Below the pieces are notes generated by a model. That model saw only the letters and a program-made list of their open reading frames with translations. It did no database searches and was not told the DNA's origin. A program made the translations under genes and the position numbers. From Endozoicomonas euniceicola (GTDB lineage Bacteria; Pseudomonadota; Gammaproteobacteria; Pseudomonadales; Endozoicomonadaceae), in the NCBI RefSeq assembly GCF_025562755.1, contig NZ_CP103300.1, positions 5,203,501 to 5,267,500 on the forward strand: a stretch of 64,000 bases of DNA. The letters run 5' to 3'. Below are positions 53,313 to 62,692 of the stretch, piece after piece (the stretch's first letter is position 1; each line of letters starts with the position of its first letter).

Positions 53313-54542
53313 ATGGCAAGCAGTAATGCACGTCGTCAGCTGTTTATCTCTCTGGCTGTTCTGGCACTATGCAGTGGCATTGGCTTTGGCCTGACCAGGT
53401 TGGTTAACCCGCCTGAAGAAGAGAAAAAAACAGCCACCATTCCTTTGATTGAGTCTCGTTTACTGAGTACTGAATCCGTCCGGTTTTCAATTCACAGCCA
53501 GGGCGTTGTTCATCCATCTATTCAAACGACATTAGTCGCTCAGGTATCCGGACTGATTACAGAAGTTGCCCCGGTGTTTGTCAGTGGTGGTGTTTTTCAG
53601 AAAGGCGACCTGTTGGTCAGAATTGACGACAGTGATTATCGGGTAGCGGTACGTCAGGCTGAAGCCACTCTGGCCGCCAGCGAAGCCCGGCTGACCGAAG
53701 AAGAGGCCCGGTCAAAGGCTGAGAAGCAGAGCTGGTTACGCAGTGGTCGTAAGCTGGGTGATGCGCCTGAGTTGTTATTGAGGGAACCTTATGTGGCTGA
53801 AGCCCGGGCGCAGGTCAAGGCGGCAGGGGCACAACTGGACAAAGCCAGAAGGGATCTGGAACGAACGGTTATTCGTGCGCCTTATGACGGTATGGTTCGG
53901 GAGCGTACTGTTAATATTGGTCAGTTTCTGAGTACCGGCGCACAGCTGGGCATGGTGTTTTCTGTTGAATTCTCTGAGGTGCGGCTGCCATTAAGACCGG
54001 CGGATCTTGCCTTTATCGAACTGCCTGCCGCCGGACGTCAGGTGTCTTCTGATATTCAGGTTATCCTGAGCCAGTCCCTGGGCGGACGATTAGTCAGTTG
54101 GGAAGCAGAACTGGCAAGGGTGGAAGGTACCGTCGATGAGACGAGCCGTATGCACTATGTGGTGGTACGGGTGGCTGATCCTTATGCATTGAACTCTGAG
54201 GCAAACGTCAGCTCTGGCAATCAGCTGGCCTCTCAGAATGTTGAACCATTGAAAGCAGGTAGTTTTGTTACCGCCCATTTGCAGGGGGAAGAGGTAGAAG
54301 GGCTGTTTCGTATTCCCCGGCGTGCGGTTTATGCCGATGGAAAAATTCTGGTGGTTGATGAGAACAACAGTTTGCGTTACCGGCAGGTGCAGCCGGTTTA
54401 TGCGGATGAGAACACGGTTTATGTGGCTGAAGGGCTGGTTGAAGGTGAACGCTTATGCCTGACTCCACTGACTAACCCTGTCGAGGGTATGAAAGTTCGT
54501 TTGGCAGACGACGGTGACGTTGCTTCCGGATTCAACAGCTAA
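53313..54542 (+). CDS. RND efflux periplasmic adaptor subunit
   Basis: A 409-residue membrane-fusion protein. The N-terminal segment (about 8-30) is a membrane anchor or uncleaved signal. The lipoyl-like halves are VAQVSGLITEVAPVFVSGG and IRAPYDGMVRERTVNIGQF, with a helical hairpin between (AEATLAASEARLTEEEARSK). The β-barrel and C-terminal parts follow (RIPRRAVYADGKILVV). It connects the inner-membrane pump encoded next to an outer-membrane channel not seen here. The preceding 395-bp gap is AT-rich, with TATAAAATATAAAT near 53015, and contains the promoter region but no gene that I can support. Confidence 0.9.
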   Translation: MASSNARRQLFISLAVLALCSGIGFGLTRLVNPPEEEKKTATIPLIESRLLSTESVRFSIHSQGVVHPSIQTTLVAQVSGLITEVAPVFVSGGVFQKGDLLVRIDDSDYRVAVRQAEATLAASEARLTEEEARSKAEKQSWLRSGRKLGDAPELLLREPYVAEARAQVKAAGAQLDKARRDLERTVIRAPYDGMVRERTVNIGQFLSTGAQLGMVFSVEFSEVRLPLRPADLAFIELPAAGRQVSSDIQVILSQSLGGRLVSWEAELARVEGTVDETSRMHYVVVRVADPYALNSEANVSSGNQLASQNVEPLKAGSFVTAHLQGEEVEGLFRIPRRAVYADGKILVVDENNSLRYRQVQPVYADENTVYVAEGLVEGERLCLTPLTNPVEGMKVRLADDGDVASGFNS

Positions 54543-54555
54543 GGCAGGTGGCAGG

Positions 54556-57500
54556 ATGTCCCAGAACACTCTTCAGAGCACTCTTCAGAGCACTCCCCAG
54601 AACGAAGATAACAGCGCCAACAGGAAAGGTGTGATTGCCTGGTTTGCCAATAACCCTGTGGCGGCTAACCTGCTGATGATCAGTATTATTGCTGCCGGGT
54701 TGCTGGGCGTATTTACGATCAAGAAAACAATATTTCCGGATTTTGCCGCCGATACCATCCAGGTTTCAATCACTTACCCTGGCGCCGGTGCCGACGATAT
54801 TGAGCAAAGCGTTCTTCTGAAAGTAGAAGAAGCGGTTCGGAATCTGTCCGGTATCAAAAAAGTGGTCAGTACCACCTGGGAAGGTCTGGGGCGTGTCCGT
54901 ATAGAGGTGGAAACCGGATTTGATCTGGATACGCTGTATAACGATGTCAAAGTGGCAGTAGAAGGCCTAACCACTTTACCGGTAAAGGCAGAGACCCCGA
55001 TTGTTACCAAAATCGAACCTGAAAATCGTGTATTGCTGGTGACGGTGTCGGGAGACATAGACCGACTGTCGTTGCAGCGAACAGCGCAGTCTTTACAGGA
55101 AGCATTACTGACTCTGCCTACGGTTACCAAAACCCGCTTATTAGGTGAAGATGATCTGGAGATATCCATCCAGCTGTCGGAGTCTGCACTGCGAAAATAC
55201 GGTTTGACCTTTGATGAGGTCTCAAGGGCTTTGCAAGGGGCTTCCATTGATGTAGCAGGCGGTTCCATTAAAACCCGTGATGGCGATATTTCCGTAAAAA
55301 CCCGGGGGCAGGCGTATACCGGATTTGACTTTGCTGACTTTGTCGTGCGAACGAATGCAGACGGTAGTCGTCTTTATTTGCGGGATATTGCTGAAATACA
55401 CGACGGGTTTGTTGAGGATGAGGGTATTGTCCGTTTCAATGGCAGGGGCGCGATTACCATCAGTGTCATCTCTGAAGGGGATATCAGTTCCCTGCAAACC
55501 TCCAGAGATGTACGTCAGTTTCTAACCGGGTATCAGAGTCAGCTACCGGTGGGGGTAGAAGCACAGGCCTGGGGGGACGGTGCCTATTATCTGAAAAGCC
55601 GGCTGAGCATGATGATGGAAAATATGCTGAGTGGCGGGATTCTGGTGTTTCTGTTATTAACCCTGTTTCTGCGTATGCGCATTGCCTTCTGGGTCGTGGT
55701 AGGAATTCCGGTCTGCTTTCTGGGGGCTATCTGGCTGATGCCCAATCCCATTATGCCAGTTTCCATCAATATGCTGAGCCTGTTTGGGTTTATCCTGGTG
55801 CTTGGGGTGGTGGTGGATGATGCCATTATTATGGGCGAGAGCGCCTATACCAGCATTTCACGCTACGGCCATACTACTGACAATGTTGTTGCCGGTGTCC
55901 GGCGGGTTGTGGTACCTGCCACCTTTGGTGTGTTGACGACAATGGCAGCCTTTCTGCCCGTGTTGTTTATCACCGGGCAGGCATCGCCATTCTTTCATGC
56001 CATCGGGCTGGTGGTGATTCTGTGCCTTTTCTTTTCGCTGGTGGAATCAAAGCTGATATTGCCCGCACACCTTGCCCACATGCGCAAGATGGAGGCAGGG
56101 AAGCCACCTGCTAACAAACTGGCGAGGCTTCAGGCCAGGGTTGACCGGGGGCTGCAAGGGTTTGTCAGCACGGTTTATCAGCCATTGATGGAAAAGGCAC
56201 TGCGTAATCGTTATGTCACTCTCAGTGTGTTTGTCGGGATTATGATTATTACCGTCAGTGTATTGGTCAGTCCGATTATTCGTTTTGTTTTCTTCCCGAA
56301 AATTCCCAGTGACATGATCGAAGTGACGCTGAATATGCATGCCGGTGTGCCCATTGCGGACAGGAACGACACCCTGGTACGCCTGGAGCAGGCGGCGATG
56401 CGTGTGGACGAACGCTACCGGCAGGAGAACGGGGGGGAAGCCCTTGTGGAAAGCATTATGCTCTGGTCGAGAGGCGATGATGAAGGCGTCATTCTTGCCG
56501 AGCTGAGTAAGGCTGAAAATCGTTCTGTTGAAGTAGACGATGTGGCTGGCTTATGGCGCAATGAAACAGGTTCAATACCTGGCGTGCAGAAGCTGGATTT
56601 TTCTACGGAGCGTCATGCCGGTGGTTCCAAGCCGGTTTATTTCCGTCTGAGCAGTAATGATAACGTTCAGTTGCAGCAGGCAGCGGCAGAACTGGAAGCG
56701 CAGTTGACATCATACGACGGCGTTTATGATGTTGAAAATACGACAGAGTCTGCCATTGATGAAGTCATTCTGGATATTCTTCCGGGCGCCCAGGCGCTGG
56801 GGCTGGACCTTGCCAGCCTGGGTAATCAGGTGCGGCAGGGTTTTTATGGTCAGGAAGTCCAGAAAATTCAGCGTGGCCGTGAAGAAGTGAAGGTTATTCT
56901 GCGCTACCCAAGGGAAGACCGGGATAATTTAACCGACCTGGACCGGGTGCGCATCCGAACGGCAGATGGCAACGAAATCCCCTTTTACCAGGTGGCGACC
57001 ATTAAGCCGGGACAGGGTACCAGTTATATCCGCCGTACCAATGGCAAGCGGGCTCTGGCTGTGTCCGCCAATGTTGATGTAAAACGTATTGAGCCTGATG
57101 CGGTCATTAAGGATATCAGGGAGAATTTCCTGCCGGAGCTTTATGCCCGTTATCCGGATGTGACCAGTGGACTGGATGGTGCCAGTCTGGAACAGAAACA
57201 AACTGTGGAGCAGCTGACGGTTCTGGGTTCTATGGCGTTGTTGATGATCTATGCGCTGATCGCTATTCCCCTGCGCTCTTATATGCAGCCGGTCATTATT
57301 ATGGCCATTATTCCATTTGGGTTGGTGGGCGCGCTGATCGGGCATTTATTGTTGGGAAAATCTTTCAGTCTGATGTCGGTATTTGGCCTCATTGCCTTGG
57401 CGGGTGTACTGGTGAATGACAGTCTGATTCTTGTGGATTTTATTAATAAGGCAAAAGCGGCAGGCAAAGGACTTTATGAGGCGGCGGTTTTTGCGGGGTG

Positions 57501-57750
57501 TGAACGTTTCAGAGCGATTATCCTGACATCGCTGACCACTTTTCTGGGGCTGGTGCCGATTACCATGGAAAAGAGCCTTCAGGCTCAGGCGGTATCTCCT
57601 ATGGCTATTTCTCTTGGGTTCGGGATACTGTTTGCGACAGCCATTACTCTGATACTGACTCCAACCCTGTATGTGGTCATTGCTGAGCTGGGACAGGGCT
57701 GTCGCCGGCTCTGGCATGGGGACGGGGAGTCAGAGCCTCTGGGGGATTAG
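54556..57750 (+). CDS. RND efflux transporter, inner-membrane pump
   Basis: A 1064-residue proton-driven pump (HAE/AcrB-like family). The start MSQNTL at 54556 follows AGGTGGCAGG. Twelve membrane segments in the usual two halves are visible; the first helix is preceded by WFANNPVAANLLM. Proton-relay acidic residues lie in GVVVDDAIIMGE (helix 4), and later half features LAGVLVNDSLILVDF and FRAIILTSLTTFLGLVP are conserved. It is the second gene of an adaptor-pump operon. A short STLQSTLQS repeat sits at the N-terminus. Substrate unknown. Confidence 0.93.
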   Translation: MSQNTLQSTLQSTPQNEDNSANRKGVIAWFANNPVAANLLMISIIAAGLLGVFTIKKTIFPDFAADTIQVSITYPGAGADDIEQSVLLKVEEAVRNLSGIKKVVSTTWEGLGRVRIEVETGFDLDTLYNDVKVAVEGLTTLPVKAETPIVTKIEPENRVLLVTVSGDIDRLSLQRTAQSLQEALLTLPTVTKTRLLGEDDLEISIQLSESALRKYGLTFDEVSRALQGASIDVAGGSIKTRDGDISVKTRGQAYTGFDFADFVVRTNADGSRLYLRDIAEIHDGFVEDEGIVRFNGRGAITISVISEGDISSLQTSRDVRQFLTGYQSQLPVGVEAQAWGDGAYYLKSRLSMMMENMLSGGILVFLLLTLFLRMRIAFWVVVGIPVCFLGAIWLMPNPIMPVSINMLSLFGFILVLGVVVDDAIIMGESAYTSISRYGHTTDNVVAGVRRVVVPATFGVLTTMAAFLPVLFITGQASPFFHAIGLVVILCLFFSLVESKLILPAHLAHMRKMEAGKPPANKLARLQARVDRGLQGFVSTVYQPLMEKALRNRYVTLSVFVGIMIITVSVLVSPIIRFVFFPKIPSDMIEVTLNMHAGVPIADRNDTLVRLEQAAMRVDERYRQENGGEALVESIMLWSRGDDEGVILAELSKAENRSVEVDDVAGLWRNETGSIPGVQKLDFSTERHAGGSKPVYFRLSSNDNVQLQQAAAELEAQLTSYDGVYDVENTTESAIDEVILDILPGAQALGLDLASLGNQVRQGFYGQEVQKIQRGREEVKVILRYPREDRDNLTDLDRVRIRTADGNEIPFYQVATIKPGQGTSYIRRTNGKRALAVSANVDVKRIEPDAVIKDIRENFLPELYARYPDVTSGLDGASLEQKQTVEQLTVLGSMALLMIYALIAIPLRSYMQPVIIMAIIPFGLVGALIGHLLLGKSFSLMSVFGLIALAGVLVNDSLILVDFINKAKAAGKGLYEAAVFAGCERFRAIILTSLTTFLGLVPITMEKSLQAQAVSPMAISLGFGILFATAITLILTPTLYVVIAELGQGCRRLWHGDGESEPLGD

Positions 57751-57792
57751 TGGGTCAGGGGAGTAGGCGAGTCAGCTTCCCGCAAGGCAAAA

Positions 57793-57993
57793 TCAGTAAA
57801 GGTAAAGGCAAAGCATAAAAATCAGCCCCGGGGCAAAGAAGCCGATCAGGGCTCCGGACTCCCGGTCTCCCCACTTTCTTTCAGAGAATTCTCCGACCAT
57901 ATAAGTGGCAAGTGTCCAGATGCCAAGGCAGATAATAACGATTATCCAGCCGGTGAGCGTCATATTTTCCAGCATTTGATGAAGATTAAACAT
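57793..57993 (-). CDS. Small membrane protein
   Basis: A 66-residue protein with two predicted membrane segments (WIIVIICLGIWTLATYMV and ALIGFFAPGLIFMLCLYLY) joined by a charged loop (EFSERKWGDRES). GAGG precedes the ATG at good spacing, supporting coding. It converges on the RND pump gene. Function unknown. Confidence 0.7.
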   Translation of the reverse strand: MFNLHQMLENMTLTGWIIVIICLGIWTLATYMVGEFSERKWGDRESGALIGFFAPGLIFMLCLYLY

Positions 57994-58159
57994 TACAACC
58001 TCATATGTTTTATTGTTAGGACGGGTTCCTGAGATCAGGATAGTCGCAGTTCTGAAAATTGCCTGATCATTCTTTAGAGGTTCTGGAGGGAGGTTAGTTC
58101 CGGCAAAGGGCTGGATTGATGTCAGAAGTGCTGACTGTATTGTTATGAATCAGAGAAAT

Positions 58160-58399
58160 TTACCTGACAGGACAATCTTTCACCCATAGGTTCCAGCTTG
58201 CCAGGGTTTCTATTCTCTCCTGAATGCTCTTCACAAAGTCACCCTCCCTGTGCCCCGGCAATATGATGGGGCTGCTTAAAGCACACTCCGGCGGGCGCTG
58301 CCTGGTAGGTGACGGTGCGGTGACAGAAGTAGCCTGATTGTGGCAAAAGCAATAAGAATTCAAAACAGCGAATGAGTAGAAGAGTATTGTGAAGCTCAA
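58160..58399 (-). CDS. Possible short secreted protein or remnant
   Basis: About 79 residues from a TTG, with a hydrophobic start, several cysteines and the segment PGHREGDFVKSIQERIE. An overlapping frame (58239-58424, GTG start) is equally open. There is no good ribosome site, so it may be a degraded gene. Low support. Confidence 0.25.
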   Translation of the reverse strand: MSFTILFYSFAVLNSYCFCHNQATSVTAPSPTRQRPPECALSSPIILPGHREGDFVKSIQERIETLASWNLWVKDCPVR

Positions 58400-58494
58400 T
58401 ACTCTGCAAAGAAAAGAGCTTCACTGGATTTAAGATTTAGCTTTTAAGGGCGCCCTCTTTAGATGGGGGCATTCAGGTATGGGCTCTATACAAT

Positions 58495-60651
58495 TTACTC
58501 AACATGAAGGTTGTCCATCTGTCTATTGAGTTCACCATGATCTTTCATCTCTGTGAACAGAGTAACAGTAGGTACATGATTACTAAAATAAACTTCTGTC
58601 GTTAACACTTTTTCTCCCTTTTTATTTATATAACCAAAAACAGGAAAGTAAGCACCTATGTCTGTACATGAATGATCATTTACACTATACCTTAGCTCAA
58701 AACAATACCTTAATTTATCTTTTTTTATTTCTTCCAGTATTTGTAATGCTGATGTACGAGTACCTTTACCACCTTCACTTAGATCCTCTATGAAGTGGGT
58801 TATAAATTGTGTCAAAATAATTCTGGTAAGACTAGAGTCTTTTGGTGAGCTTTGATGCTTTTTAACGATAATTCTTACTATCTTTTCAATTTCTTGATTT
58901 TTGATTTTCACAGATGAATCCTCCTTAGATTTTCCACCATTTTCCATTTCTTCTTCTTTATTTGGTCTCGCTGAGAATTTAGTACCTCCTTTTCGCTTTA
59001 AGTCATTATAAATACGCATTGCTGATTCGGTTAACAATTCAAGGTTACTCTCATCAATTTTTTCATGACCAGTGGTCGCTTTGATTATATTTTCAACATA
59101 TTCACGGGATTCTTTTTCAAATTTGTTATGGCATGTTTCACACAATACCTTATTGCTTTTTTCTCTCTTAGAGTTTGATGGCAGTGTATCAGACGATATA
59201 GGACGTTTGCACTCTGGGCAGTGTATCTGGGAAGTGCCTTCTGTCAAATCATGGGGGGCATCAGAGTCCCTGTGCCTATCATCATCACCGTCATCGTCCC
59301 GGCCACTTCCGCCATTGCCACTTCCGCCATTGTCACCTCCCCGGGAGGATTGTCCACTGGCCTGTTCCTGGTTGGATGATCCTGAGGGAGTATCACCCTG
59401 CTGACTGGCGGAATCCGGGCTACCTGCCTGATTATTGCCTCCTGGGGTTTGTCTTCCGATTCTGCTTCTGGCTGTTTTCAGGTCAGGCTGGGCTGGCATT
59501 GGCGGGAATAAATCGGAATGGTACCGATGATGTTCATACTGCTGTATTTCTTCAGAATCCCGCTGTAGGGTTTTCAGAATAAGTTCCGCAATGTTGCTAT
59601 ATACTTCTGTCGAGTCACTCGTGAGTTGAGTGGAAAAATATTCTATATCAACTTCAATGAGAGTTATTCTGTTGTTCAGTATTGTCGCCAGCTGATTGTT
59701 TCCTTGGTCTATAGCAATTTGAGCCCGATTTCTTAGAATGTCCAGTACTTTTAGCCGTTGTTGTAACAGTTTGTTGGATACGGCAGGTTCGGAGAGTTGC
59801 TCACCATCCATAACATAAAAAAACGAATAACGAGGGTTATTCATTTGTCTGTCACCGTCGTCGTCTTCACCTGCATTTGAGTTATCTGTTTCTTCTGTCG
59901 AGACTTCCTCTTCGTCATCACCTGCGTTTGAGTCAGCTATTTCTTCTGTCGAGATTTGTTCTTCTTCGTCATCAAGCAGCGTGTTATATAAGCTATGGAG
60001 TGCTCGAATAGTCATCTCATTTAATTGTTCTTGCTTATTTTTTACTAAATCTTTGGAAGGTATAACCACGACTCTGAGCTGTTGATCGGAAGTGGACAGA
60101 TATATGAAACTTTTTTTAGATTTAGAGTCGATATTGCTGGTATTTTCGTCAAGAGTTTTCATATGTGTTATTAACTGTTGCCACTGTAGCTCTAGTTGAT
60201 TTTCTGAGGTGCCAAGATCGGGAGGTATAAGATATTTTTTAATTAAGTCAGTATTAAGTGGTTTTATTATAGAGGGTTTATGATAATAAGAACCTGACAT
60301 TATGCTCCCATCACTTTCTACCAGCTTCGGTATTTTGTATTGTGAAAATAAAAGGGCGACAGGCTGGCTGATTGAATTAATCGATATGGGAATGAATTTA
60401 ATACCCCAAAGCTTTTTAGTCGCTGTATTTTTTTCTGGTAATGCATCTGAGAGATAATCAGAAGCTGGTAAGAAGCAAATAGTGTCTGAAGATAATGATC
60501 GCAAATAAATTAAGTCAGTTTTGTTATAAGCATCATAATGTTGGCAATTAATTTTACTCCCGTAAGCAGATAGGGAATTGATAAAAAAGATAAGGAATAA
60601 TGACGTCGCTTTTACAAATAAAATGGCATTTTTAATTGCTATGTTATTCAC
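58495..60651 (-). CDS. Large secreted acidic protein with CxxC pairs
   Basis: A 718-residue protein of unknown function. A signal peptide runs to about residue 30 (SAYGSK). Around residues 230-268 lies an acidic tandem duplication (STEEIADSNAGDDEEE / STEETDNSNAGEDDD). A Gly/Ser/Asp-rich low-complexity linker (about 395-470) follows, then a four-Cys ribbon CPECKRP...CETCHNKF (about 475-510), possibly zinc-binding. The end is a mixed domain with VKIKNQEIEKIVRIIVKKHQ. The GTG start has GGTGATC upstream. It resembles other repeat-rich secreted unknowns here. The gap to abgT contains a terminator. Confidence 0.75.
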   Translation of the reverse strand: MNNIAIKNAILFVKATSLFLIFFINSLSAYGSKINCQHYDAYNKTDLIYLRSLSSDTICFLPASDYLSDALPEKNTATKKLWGIKFIPISINSISQPVALLFSQYKIPKLVESDGSIMSGSYYHKPSIIKPLNTDLIKKYLIPPDLGTSENQLELQWQQLITHMKTLDENTSNIDSKSKKSFIYLSTSDQQLRVVVIPSKDLVKNKQEQLNEMTIRALHSLYNTLLDDEEEQISTEEIADSNAGDDEEEVSTEETDNSNAGEDDDGDRQMNNPRYSFFYVMDGEQLSEPAVSNKLLQQRLKVLDILRNRAQIAIDQGNNQLATILNNRITLIEVDIEYFSTQLTSDSTEVYSNIAELILKTLQRDSEEIQQYEHHRYHSDLFPPMPAQPDLKTARSRIGRQTPGGNNQAGSPDSASQQGDTPSGSSNQEQASGQSSRGGDNGGSGNGGSGRDDDGDDDRHRDSDAPHDLTEGTSQIHCPECKRPISSDTLPSNSKREKSNKVLCETCHNKFEKESREYVENIIKATTGHEKIDESNLELLTESAMRIYNDLKRKGGTKFSARPNKEEEMENGGKSKEDSSVKIKNQEIEKIVRIIVKKHQSSPKDSSLTRIILTQFITHFIEDLSEGGKGTRTSALQILEEIKKDKLRYCFELRYSVNDHSCTDIGAYFPVFGYINKKGEKVLTTEVYFSNHVPTVTLFTEMKDHGELNRQMDNLHVE

Positions 60652-60838
60652 TGGATCACCTATGCAACTAAGAAAAAGACAGACAACTATTTAGCATCTA
60701 AAGATTATTAAGTACTCAGGGCTATAAGCACAGTTCTGAAAATATTATGACTGCTACCCAGCGATAAAACATAGCTTGTTTCCCTTTATATGTGCGACTT
60801 TATTAATGAAGTTCTTTTGATTTTTGGCAGTGGCACAA

Positions 60839-60864
60839 AAAGGCAGCCTTACTGGGCTGCCTTT
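60839..60864 (-). terminator. Intrinsic terminator of abgT
   Basis: AAAGGCAGCC and GGCTGCCTTT are exact 10-bp stems with a 6-base loop; on the minus strand TTTTTGTG follows. It lies 14 bp after the abgT stop. Confidence 0.85.
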
Positions 60865-60877
60865 GTGTTTTCAATCC

Positions 60878-62446
60878 TTACATAATCGGGTAGGTATAAC
60901 TTCCCTGAATGCCCAAAGGTAAGCCTATTGCCCAGTACAGCAGCAGGAAGATTGTCCAGACCACTGTCAGGGACAGAGAGTAAGGCATCATCAGGGACGC
61001 CAGGGTGCCAATGCCTGCACTCTTAACATAACGCTGGCAGTAAACCACGATCAGTGGGAAGAAGACCATCAGAGGAGAAATGATATTCGATACCGAATCG
61101 CCCAGGCGATAGGCAGCTTGTGCCAGTTCTGGAGAGAGACCTACCGCCATCAGCATTGGAATCAGAATCGGTCCCATCAGCGCCCACTTGGCGGAGGCCG
61201 AGCCAATCACCAAATTAACAACAGCTGTCAAAAGAATCATGCCGACGATTGTTACCTGCCCTGGGAGATTCAGCGCATGCAACACTTCGGCACCACTCAA
61301 AGCCAGCACCGTTCCCAGGTTAGACTGACCAAAAGCTGCGAGAAACTGAGCACAGAAAAATGCCATTACCATATAGGAACCCATGCCGGACATGGTTTTA
61401 CCGATGGCATCGATGATGTCTTTGGATTTTTTGAAGACACCAGAAGCCAGACCATAAACAATGCCCGGCAGAATAAATATCAGGAAAATCAGGGGGACAA
61501 TGGATTGCATCAGTGGTGAAGCCAGGGAAGTCAGTTCGCCGTCAGCAGAACGCATCGGGGAAGATTCTGGCAGCACAAAAGCACAGAGCAGACCAAGACC
61601 TGCCAACATGGACAGACCCGCCATTCGGAACGCACGGCTTTCAATCTGGCTAACTGAACCCATGTCTTCTACAGGTTCAGAATCTTCATCAATGGGCATG
61701 TGGGTGTTCAGGCGAGGTTCAACAATACGCTCAGTAACAAACCAGATCACGATGGTCACGAGAATGCCGGATGCGGCTGCAAAGAACCAGTTGCACAGTG
61801 GGTTTACCAGGTAGTCAGGATCGAACAGCTGGGCAGCGGACTGGGTAAAGCCTTGTAGCAGAGGATCGGTCGGTGTCGGAACAAAGCTGGCCGCAAAACC
61901 GCCGGAGACTCCGGCAAATGCCGCAACAACCCCGGCCAGGGGGTGGCGGCCAGCAGCATGAAAAATAATGCCTCCCAGGGGAATAACCAGTACGTAACCT
62001 GCGTCAGCAGCCAGGTGGGAAAAAATGGCGACCACCACCAGGGCAGGTGTCAGCAGTGACTTTGGAGTGACTGCCAGCATCTTTTTCAGACCGGTGTTGA
62101 TAAAGCCGGACTGTTCCGACACGCCAACCCCCATCATGGCAACCAGTACGATTCCCAGCGGGGCAAAACCGGTGAAGTTACCCACCATCGACGACAGGAA
62201 TGCCGCTAAAGCATCACCGGTTAACAGGTTGTTGACTGCAATGGCTTCGCCAGTGGTCGGATGAATCATATCAAAGCTGACAGTGGACAGCAGGGCGGAC
62301 AGAATCCATACCAGAATGGTTCCGTACAGGAACATCAGGGATGGGTCAGGCAGCTTGTTACCAGCCCGCTCTACTCCATTGAGGAAACGGTCCATCAATG
62401 TTGGGCGGCCTTCAGCTGCGGACAAAGGGGGGGATTGCTGAATCAT
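60878..62446 (-). CDS. abgT: AbgT-family transporter
   Basis: A 522-residue inner-membrane protein of the AbgT family, which imports p-aminobenzoyl-glutamate or exports sulfonamide-type compounds. About nine to ten membrane segments; characteristic parts are PDPSLMFLYGTILVW near the start, GVGVSEQSGFI, HLAADAGYVLVIPL, VPTPTDPLLQGFTQ and RLGDSVSNIISPLMVF. It is a single gene with its own terminator. Whether it takes up folate fragments or expels drugs cannot be decided from sequence. Confidence 0.93.
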   Translation of the reverse strand: MIQQSPPLSAAEGRPTLMDRFLNGVERAGNKLPDPSLMFLYGTILVWILSALLSTVSFDMIHPTTGEAIAVNNLLTGDALAAFLSSMVGNFTGFAPLGIVLVAMMGVGVSEQSGFINTGLKKMLAVTPKSLLTPALVVVAIFSHLAADAGYVLVIPLGGIIFHAAGRHPLAGVVAAFAGVSGGFAASFVPTPTDPLLQGFTQSAAQLFDPDYLVNPLCNWFFAAASGILVTIVIWFVTERIVEPRLNTHMPIDEDSEPVEDMGSVSQIESRAFRMAGLSMLAGLGLLCAFVLPESSPMRSADGELTSLASPLMQSIVPLIFLIFILPGIVYGLASGVFKKSKDIIDAIGKTMSGMGSYMVMAFFCAQFLAAFGQSNLGTVLALSGAEVLHALNLPGQVTIVGMILLTAVVNLVIGSASAKWALMGPILIPMLMAVGLSPELAQAAYRLGDSVSNIISPLMVFFPLIVVYCQRYVKSAGIGTLASLMMPYSLSLTVVWTIFLLLYWAIGLPLGIQGSYTYPIM

Positions 62447-62643
62447 AATATCTCAGAAAATTAACACGAAGTTGGGGGGCGAACTTTAACGATAACGGAT
62501 GTCTACATAAAGCGACCTGCATCAATAAAATTAAATTAATGTTTAAATAAAATGCAAATGAGTGGTTTAGGCAGGTGCTTTTGCCCCAATATTACAGTTG
62601 TTTTGTGCTGATTCGCATCAATGACTGGAGACGGATAATAACA

Positions 62644-62667
62644 AAGCCGACATCTGAGTGTCGGCTT
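62644..62667 (-). terminator. Hairpin terminator after the proline-rich gene
   Basis: AAGCCGACA and TGTCGGCTT form a 9-bp perfect stem with a 6-base loop. On the minus strand TTTGTTATTAT follows. It is 26 bp past the stop of the proline-rich gene. The gap between this and abgT (62447-62640) otherwise shows only AT-rich sequence. Confidence 0.7.
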
Positions 62668-62692
62668 CAGGGTTGGCAAACAGGCTATGGCT

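Noticed and set aside
58239..58424. 61-residue frame overlapping the possible small gene
   Set aside because: GTG start without ribosome site; equally open with the other frame, so at most one is real.
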